Source: CAZPWF01 sp964590725 | GTDB lineage: Bacteria > Patescibacteriota > Saccharimonadia > Saccharimonadales > JACQNP01 | Length of the DNA: 15,596 nucleotides | Direction: 5' to 3' | Assembly (NCBI GenBank): GCA_964590725.1 | Contig: CAZPWF010000015.1 | Span: forward strand, 1-15,596 | Shown here: piece after piece, positions 6,018 through 11,960 of the stretch | Position numbering within the stretch: position 1 is the first letter of the stretch | How the letters are laid out: the number at the start of each line of letters is the position of its first letter | Notes under the pieces: model-generated | Told to the model about the DNA's origin: nothing | Database searches by the model: none | The model's input: the letters and a program-made list of their open reading frames with translations, nothing else | Program-made: the position numbers and the translations under genes

Positions 6018-7064
6018 ATGATTGCAAATATAAGACTACAAAATTTTCGTTCTTATAGAGATTCGTCGTTTGAGTTTGATAAAAAAACAAATATTATAGT
6101 TGGCCCGAATGCCAGCGGTAAAACCAACCTACTAGAAGCGGTTTATGTAATGGCAAAAGGTAGATCGTTTAGAGCCAAAGAACAGGATGTGGTTAACCAT
6201 TCTTCAGATTGGGGGCGACTAGACGCCTATATAGCTAACCAGACAAAATCTATAAAAATAACCAACCAACCATCTTTATCAAAACGATATGTCGTAAACG
6301 AAAAGGAATACGTTCGGTTACCTAGAGAGTTTGTTTCACCGGTGGTTTTGTTTGAGCCAAATAACCTGGCGATGCTGTATGGCCCCCCTGACGCTCGAAG
6401 AAGTTATATCGATGAGATTATTGAATACACGACTGTGGGCTACGCAAGTACACTGAAAATATATCAACGTTCGTTAGCGCAAAGAAACAGACTACTAAAA
6501 CAACAAAAGATATCTAATGATGAGTTATTTGTTTGGGATGTAAGGCTCAGCGAACTCGGTGAGAAGATTTATAACCTAAGAAAGGTACTAATAAATGAAA
6601 TAAACAAAAAGATATCAATTATCTATTCTGAGATTGCCGATCAAGATAGTGTGGTGTTACTTTCGCAAAAAACAAAATGTAACACAAAACAATACGGCTC
6701 ATCAATGTTGCATATCCTGTCATTAAATAGAGAACAGGACATTCTGAGAGGCTTTACAAGCGCGGGCCCGCACCGAGATGATATCGAGGTAGTTTTGAAT
6801 GGAGAAGTTGCCACAAACACAGCCTCACGTGGTGAATTCAGGACTATTTTACTAGCATTAAAAGTTATTGAGCTGCAGATACTGGACAATCTTAATATTG
6901 GTTCGCCCATACTATTACTAGATGATGTGTTTAGTGAGCTTGACGGTAAGAGAAGACACCATCTGACTAATTACGTACAAAAATATCAATCATTCATAAC
7001 AACCACCGACGCCGACATATTAATAAAAAATTTTATTGGAACATGTAACGTTATTGCTATTTAG
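6018..7064 (+). CDS. recF: DNA replication and repair protein RecF
   Basis: This 348-aa SMC-like ATPase acts in gap repair, helping load RecA on single-stranded gaps with RecO and RecR. Walker A GPNASGKTN is at 29-37, followed by the family motif GRSFRAKEQDV near 48-58. The C-terminal part has FTSAGPHRDD (246-255), an ABC signature variant SRGEFR (270-275) where many RecF proteins have a Gln-rich form, and Walker B with D-loop ILLLDDVFSELD (298-309). Length is normal. It follows dnaN after 30 nt. It is followed 5 nt later by the end of a convergent gene, with no gyrB as seen in many bacteria. Confidence 0.95.
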   Translation: MIANIRLQNFRSYRDSSFEFDKKTNIIVGPNASGKTNLLEAVYVMAKGRSFRAKEQDVVNHSSDWGRLDAYIANQTKSIKITNQPSLSKRYVVNEKEYVRLPREFVSPVVLFEPNNLAMLYGPPDARRSYIDEIIEYTTVGYASTLKIYQRSLAQRNRLLKQQKISNDELFVWDVRLSELGEKIYNLRKVLINEINKKISIIYSEIADQDSVVLLSQKTKCNTKQYGSSMLHILSLNREQDILRGFTSAGPHRDDIEVVLNGEVATNTASRGEFRTILLALKVIELQILDNLNIGSPILLLDDVFSELDGKRRHHLTNYVQKYQSFITTTDADILIKNFIGTCNVIAI

Positions 7065-7069
7065 CTTTA

Positions 7070-8608
7070 TTACTCTAGAGTATTAATAACTTTATATTTA
7101 CTGTCTAGTTGTGATTTGTTAACCAGATCTTTAATTTTGATATTAACTTCTCTGAGTTTTATGGGGTCATAGTCAAAAGTGCCGTCTGGAAGGGCTATCA
7201 TTTCACCCGCTTGAGGTGAAATGTAAATGTAGTTACCGTTTATTGAAACATTTGATATTTCTGGTTGTCGTTGCAAATCAGATATTTTTTTGTCTATAGA
7301 ATCGCTAACAGAGCTTCTATTGATTAGAATTGCGACTCCCTTAAGTTGGTTATTTGTGAGGTTAAGTATGTAGTTTCCGTTCTCTTGAGGATGTGTAGAG
7401 TTATAGGTTGATTCACCAAAGCTAAATTCCTTATACCCGGTTTGTGAATTAATATTTATGTTAGTAATTCCCTCATTCCTGACAACTATAATCTCAGCGT
7501 CACCGACAGGTTCTACGTTACTCACATCCATGACCTTAAATTTTAAATGAGGTTTTTTATGGTTAGTTTCGTAAACTTCGAGGTTTTCACCATCAAACAG
7601 ACATATAGTTTCTTGTGGACATAGTTTTGCAGAGAAATAATTCCCATTAAATGAGTAGCTAGTCGTGTTGTTGTTTACATATTTGATCACTTCAAATTTT
7701 GGTGACACCGAACCACTGGTTTTGTCGGTGCTGTCTCCTCTGTTATTTGAGTATGTTATGACAAAACTGTCGTTGTCCGCGTTTAGTGATGTGGCAATTG
7801 AGTTCTTTAGTTTCGTTTCAACCAATGATATTTTTTCTGGTGAGGCCTTTAGGGATTTGTAGTAAAAAACCTCATCAATACTGTCGCTATAGACTAAAAA
7901 ACCATCTTTATATTTAGTAATTTGGTATTTTTTATTTTGGTCTAGATTTTCAAGCAAAACCTCTTCTTTTGGTTTAAATACATTAGTTTTCATTATTTCT
8001 ATATAGTGGCCTCTTCTAGCTTCTTCCTCGACACTATAGTAAGAATTCATTAACACTAAATTGCCCTCTTTTGTAGAAGCACTACCTTCAATATAGCCAT
8101 CGACAGAAACACTATTATTTTTAAGGACATAGGTAGGTGTTGTCTGGGTCGCAGGAACATGGGTATAAGCCTTACTTAGCGCAGCGCCACAAGCGTAACT
8201 AGTGAGTATCGAATCAAAATAACTCAAACAGGTCCCGGGCTCGTTGCCGACAAAACTCCTACCTTTTTCTTCCTCTAGCTGGGCATCAACTTTAGTATTA
8301 AGGAAAAACCCCTTAGTCGTATTTATGGAGTAAAAGCTTTTACCGTCTGTGTCGACATCAACTTCATACGAGCCTTTTGGTATGTAAAACTTTTTACCAG
8401 ACAGCTTACCCTGATAATTTATACTTTTACCGTTACCTTGGTTTAATATCTTAACAGTGCTTTCTTTTTCGGGCTCTGATGAATTAATTTGAATTACCGA
8501 GCGACCACTAAGCCATAGTAACGCAATGACTATGATTGATATTGTAGTCAAAAGCTTCCAATGCAATTTAACAAAACTTAAGATTATGACTGCGTATTTA
8601 TAAAACAT
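7070..8608 (-). CDS. Membrane-anchored extracellular protein of unknown function, beta-rich
   Basis: I do not recognise a named family. The 512-aa protein has one hydrophobic segment at about residues 19-35 after a short basic N-terminus, so it is probably anchored with the bulk outside the cell. Residues 48-100 (VKILNQGNGK, then YIPKGSYEVDVDT) look like a small beta-sandwich of the PEGA type. From about 160 to 470 there are repeated short strands and turns with D/N-G pairs (YKDGFLVYSD, ICLFDGENLEVYE, NGNYIYIS), suggesting a beta-propeller. Cysteines occur only as two close pairs, C127/C140 and C330/C336, which fits extracellular disulfides. It is the last gene of the leftward block, 4 nt after the 1114-aa hydrolase gene, and so is probably co-expressed. 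A scaffold or adhesion role for the wall-cleaving machine is possible but unproven. Confidence 0.8.
   Translation of the reverse strand: MFYKYAVIILSFVKLHWKLLTTISIIVIALLWLSGRSVIQINSSEPEKESTVKILNQGNGKSINYQGKLSGKKFYIPKGSYEVDVDTDGKSFYSINTTKGFFLNTKVDAQLEEEKGRSFVGNEPGTCLSYFDSILTSYACGAALSKAYTHVPATQTTPTYVLKNNSVSVDGYIEGSASTKEGNLVLMNSYYSVEEEARRGHYIEIMKTNVFKPKEEVLLENLDQNKKYQITKYKDGFLVYSDSIDEVFYYKSLKASPEKISLVETKLKNSIATSLNADNDSFVITYSNNRGDSTDKTSGSVSPKFEVIKYVNNNTTSYSFNGNYFSAKLCPQETICLFDGENLEVYETNHKKPHLKFKVMDVSNVEPVGDAEIIVVRNEGITNININSQTGYKEFSFGESTYNSTHPQENGNYILNLTNNQLKGVAILINRSSVSDSIDKKISDLQRQPEISNVSINGNYIYISPQAGEMIALPDGTFDYDPIKLREVNIKIKDLVNKSQLDSKYKVINTLE
7071..7082. repeat. 12-bp perfect palindrome at the recF / 512-aa gene convergence
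   Basis: TACTCTAGAGTA equals its own reverse complement and lies at the extreme 3' end of the leftward block, 6 bp past the recF stop. As RNA it would form only a 4-bp stem with a 4-nt loop, perhaps extended by three pairs across a mismatch, so it is a weak terminator at best. It may be chance or a protein site. Confidence 0.3.
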
Positions 8609-8612
8609 TATA

Positions 8613-11600
8613 TTATTTACATCCTGCTGTATTTTTTACTCCTGGCGGTATCGACAGTCCGTTTGCTAGGGGGTTTACGTTCTTGTTGTCCCAACCGCTG
8701 TACGTTCCTGGGAACACATTGAAATGAAGGTGATTACCTTGTGACTGTCCTAGATTTCCTTGTTCGCCAATTTGTTGACCTTGCGTTACGGTGTCACCTT
8801 GCTTGACAGACATTTTTGACATGTGGCCATAGCTGGTTCCAAGGCCGTTATTATGTTGAATTACTACAAAGTTGGGTCCGTAGCCTCCCGCGGGACCAGC
8901 TTTTGTTACAGTGCCGTCGGCTGCGGCAAATATAGCTGGACCATCACTCTGGCCGATGAATATATCCATTCCCGGATGACCCCCAGGAGTCATGCATTGA
9001 GAAATAACTGATTTACTTGGATCCATTGGCCACGATAGTGTGCCGCCTGTTGGGCCTTGTGCGCCTCCACCACCACCGCCACAACCACCTCCTGTCGGTG
9101 TGGTGGCTGTGGCGGTTGAAGTGGGAGCAGCCGCACTAGAGCCGTACTTTGCTAAAAGATCCTGAGCAGATTTAAATCTTGGTTCAAAACCAGCACCAAC
9201 TTCATATTTATCTTGCCAAATTTTAGTAGCTGCTGATAAATCGGTTGCCGCCAACAAGGGAGTAAGTGCTGCGTTCTTGTAGGGCCCTTCAAGCTCTGAC
9301 CACATATAATCAAGCTGCAAAAGCATATCATAAACAGGCTTACCTTGAGTATCGGCCAAAGCTTTTAACCCATTTTTCCTGCCAGGCGATGTCCACTGTA
9401 CTATGCCGTATCCTGGTTGACCCGCAGGGCCTGCTGGGGGCGGTATAGTGTCCATCTCTGGAGGATAATCGTCTTGTGTATATACCCACTTTCCGTTTGC
9501 AACACCGCCATCCTCAACTCTTTTAGGATTGAAGCCACCTTCGTGCTTCATGTTTCCTGTTGATCCTGCTGCCTGGATCGGTGTCATTCCTTTGCCTATC
9601 AAATAATTCCACGCTTGAGCTTCTCCGTCGCCACCCGAAAGACCCGCTCCACTAACCGTGCAAGCACAAGAAGGGCTTGTTGCTGCGACGGGCGCAGAAC
9701 TTACTGAATTATTTCCAGTAACAGCGTTGCTGCCTTTTTCTGAAAAATCAATCTTTGCAGAATACTTTGATTCGACAACTTTTTTTACATCAGATCCGTC
9801 ACCAGTATCTTTAGATAGCCATCTTTTTAGGAACGCACCAGTGATATCATCTACTGCATCTTTAGATTCAGAAGAGTCTTGAGTAATATATTTATCGTGA
9901 TCGGCACCCTTAACTTTTGCAAAAGCAGTATATGGTGTTTGAATTGAAGAATAAGCAGCTTCACTAGAAGATATGTTTTGAATTGAATCACTTGTACCGT
10001 GTATCAAGAGTAATGGTGGTCCAGCGACATTTTTTACACCACCATATATAGCCCCATCGGCAGCGATTACTGCAGAAACCCTGTCATGCTTTTTGCCTTC
10101 CGCATAACCACTCATCAGGGAGATGAATCCACCATCTGAATGTCCGACTACTCCGACGCCTGTTGCCGGGTCTATTCTTCCTTTGACTTTTTCTTCCTGA
10201 AGAAGTTTGTCTATCACGAACTTAACATCATCGGCACCCCTGCCTGCCGCTTCATATGAATTGTTGTCACTAAAGTTCATTCCAGCTACCACGAAACCTT
10301 TAGAAGCAATAGCTTGAAGATATCGCTTATAGAACTGGTCTTTTTTAGAACTCTGTCCACGACCCGGTGCAAATACTACAAGAGGCCTTGGTGACGCGTC
10401 GCCGCTTGGCATCCACATGGTCACGCCAATTTTTCGATTTCCTCGGGCAGGATCTTCGTACTCCAATTCTGTATTTTCGCTTGGGTTACTACTAGCGCTA
10501 ATTGTTGGGTTACCGGCGCTACAACAACTTGCGCTTGTCGATGCTGGTTTCGGTGTCGTAGTACTACTTTGACCGTTGTTGCCTGCACCCCATGTATTGG
10601 TTGTACCATATTCCCAATGCCATGCTTCATCGGAGGCTTGGCCGCCATGACCTTTGTAGTATGGGTTTTTCCACCCTAGAGCTACCCCGTCAGTTGCCAG
10701 CCATTTATATTCTTCAGCGTCATAATTGCCACTGTTTGTTTCCCCGTAAAGTACGCCTTGCTCTAGGTCGACCGCCAGGCCCCAGCCGTGACTGCTTTGT
10801 CCCACAGGTGCGGCGCGTTCTGGCTTGCCTTTGGCTTTTGCACTATCAACCGACACTTGTTGTTCAGCGGCATTTCTGTAACCGCTAAATATGCTAATAT
10901 TTCTGTTAAACTTTTTCTTAAAGCCGTCAGCTAGTTTCGTTAGTGGCTCTACTAGCTCTTTGCGAATACGTATACCGCCAGGTGCACTTACGTTTGGTAC
11001 GCTATTTGCCGCAACTAATTTATCGTCAGCAATCTTAGCGTTTTCTATTCCGTCGTTACTGATAACGGGCGGATTTGCAGGAATAGGTATGCCTGTGCCC
11101 GCTGATTGAGTTTGATTATTTGGTTGCGTTGTTGTGTCAGCAAGTACTTGACCGTAGCTACTTAATCCTTGAACCGCAGCCGTTGCGGTTGTTGGGGCGC
11201 CTCCACCTCCAGACGTGGTCGTGTTAACAACCAATTCGGCTAATTTTTGGTATCCAGCAGGATTCGGATGTATACCATCTGCGAGCAGAGGAGTAGGGTC
11301 GTTTTTTCCATTACCTGATGGGTCAACAGTTTTTGCCCAGTCGATAACTGTAAATTTACCTGCTGATTTACTAGCAAGCGCGGCATTAAATGGCGCTAAA
11401 TCCCCAGGAACTTTCGTGCCAGCTACATTTACCCAGTAAATCTTAACGTTGCCTTTAATTTCATTAACTTTTGTTATTACTTCGTCGATAGGGTTGCTGC
11501 CCTCTAAGCCGTTTGTCCCAAGAGCTATTATTACGGCTGCTGATTCTTTTACTTTCGCCTCATCAGCTTTGATGGCGTCTTTTCCGGCCCCCTGTGTACC

Positions 11601-11957
11601 TGTTGCTCCAAGGTTTGGAGAGCCCGCTCCATTCCATGACCTGCTAGTAACTCCGCTAATTGTAGGGGTGATTTGTTTAGCAGAAAACAGTTCGGTGTAT
11701 TTTGCGCTAGCTCCATGAGTAATAGAATCGCCAAGAATATACACTTTATCACCACTCTTTAATGCGCCGCCACTTGCTGTCGACTGTGTTGGTGTCGAAC
11801 TAGAAGAACACTCCTCGGACCAGTTGAAGTACTTTATGCCGCTTTGATAGAGTTTTTTTTGTTCAGGCGATAGTGCGAAAATACTAACGGTCTGAAAAAC
11901 CAGTATGGTAGTTATGATGAAAGTGGATTTAAATAATCTAAGAATAAATTTTTTCAC
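8613..11957 (-). CDS. Five-module exported envelope hydrolase: SGNH, M15, alpha/beta hydrolase, lysozyme, M23
   Basis: This 1114-aa protein has an N-terminal signal or anchor (hydrophobic 11-29), then five enzyme modules joined by Ser/Thr/Gly/Ala-rich linkers. (1) SGNH/GDSL hydrolase about 68-245: GDS with Ser78, GTNG at 147-150, D227-G-I-H230. (2) M15 VanY-type peptidase about 325-452: SGYRN at 358-362, zinc ligands H390, D397, H447 and base E444. (3) Alpha/beta hydrolase about 498-715: FAPGRG, GHSDGG with Ser607, Asp657, His687. (4) Phage-tail-lysozyme-like about 774-940: probable catalytic Glu806 in MKHEGGFNP, then GYGIVQWT. (5) M23 endopeptidase about 970-1105: H994-x3-D998, H1045, H1076-L-H1078. 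All expected catalytic residues are present. Cysteines (50, 478, 479, 764, 766, 959, 988, 1113) sit in linkers or edges. The start is GTG, 3 nt after the preceding gene's stop and with no strong Shine-Dalgarno, so coupling is likely. Probable targets are peptidoglycan and ester-bearing envelope polymers. Confidence 0.9.
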   Translation of the reverse strand: MKKFILRLFKSTFIITTILVFQTVSIFALSPEQKKLYQSGIKYFNWSEECSSSSTPTQSTASGGALKSGDKVYILGDSITHGASAKYTELFSAKQITPTISGVTSRSWNGAGSPNLGATGTQGAGKDAIKADEAKVKESAAVIIALGTNGLEGSNPIDEVITKVNEIKGNVKIYWVNVAGTKVPGDLAPFNAALASKSAGKFTVIDWAKTVDPSGNGKNDPTPLLADGIHPNPAGYQKLAELVVNTTTSGGGGAPTTATAAVQGLSSYGQVLADTTTQPNNQTQSAGTGIPIPANPPVISNDGIENAKIADDKLVAANSVPNVSAPGGIRIRKELVEPLTKLADGFKKKFNRNISIFSGYRNAAEQQVSVDSAKAKGKPERAAPVGQSSHGWGLAVDLEQGVLYGETNSGNYDAEEYKWLATDGVALGWKNPYYKGHGGQASDEAWHWEYGTTNTWGAGNNGQSSTTTPKPASTSASCCSAGNPTISASSNPSENTELEYEDPARGNRKIGVTMWMPSGDASPRPLVVFAPGRGQSSKKDQFYKRYLQAIASKGFVVAGMNFSDNNSYEAAGRGADDVKFVIDKLLQEEKVKGRIDPATGVGVVGHSDGGFISLMSGYAEGKKHDRVSAVIAADGAIYGGVKNVAGPPLLLIHGTSDSIQNISSSEAAYSSIQTPYTAFAKVKGADHDKYITQDSSESKDAVDDITGAFLKRWLSKDTGDGSDVKKVVESKYSAKIDFSEKGSNAVTGNNSVSSAPVAATSPSCACTVSGAGLSGGDGEAQAWNYLIGKGMTPIQAAGSTGNMKHEGGFNPKRVEDGGVANGKWVYTQDDYPPEMDTIPPPAGPAGQPGYGIVQWTSPGRKNGLKALADTQGKPVYDMLLQLDYMWSELEGPYKNAALTPLLAATDLSAATKIWQDKYEVGAGFEPRFKSAQDLLAKYGSSAAAPTSTATATTPTGGGCGGGGGGAQGPTGGTLSWPMDPSKSVISQCMTPGGHPGMDIFIGQSDGPAIFAAADGTVTKAGPAGGYGPNFVVIQHNNGLGTSYGHMSKMSVKQGDTVTQGQQIGEQGNLGQSQGNHLHFNVFPGTYSGWDNKNVNPLANGLSIPPGVKNTAGCK

Positions 11958-11960
11958 GTT

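Noticed and set aside
9060..9125. Low-complexity GGT/CCACC-rich tract as a DNA repeat element
   Set aside because: It encodes the Gly/Thr/Ala linker before the M23 module in frame, which explains the repetition.
10421..10888. Overlapping frames on both strands inside the M15 module of the 1114-aa gene
   Set aside because: They lie inside a strongly supported coding region with intact catalytic motifs and have no family resemblance.
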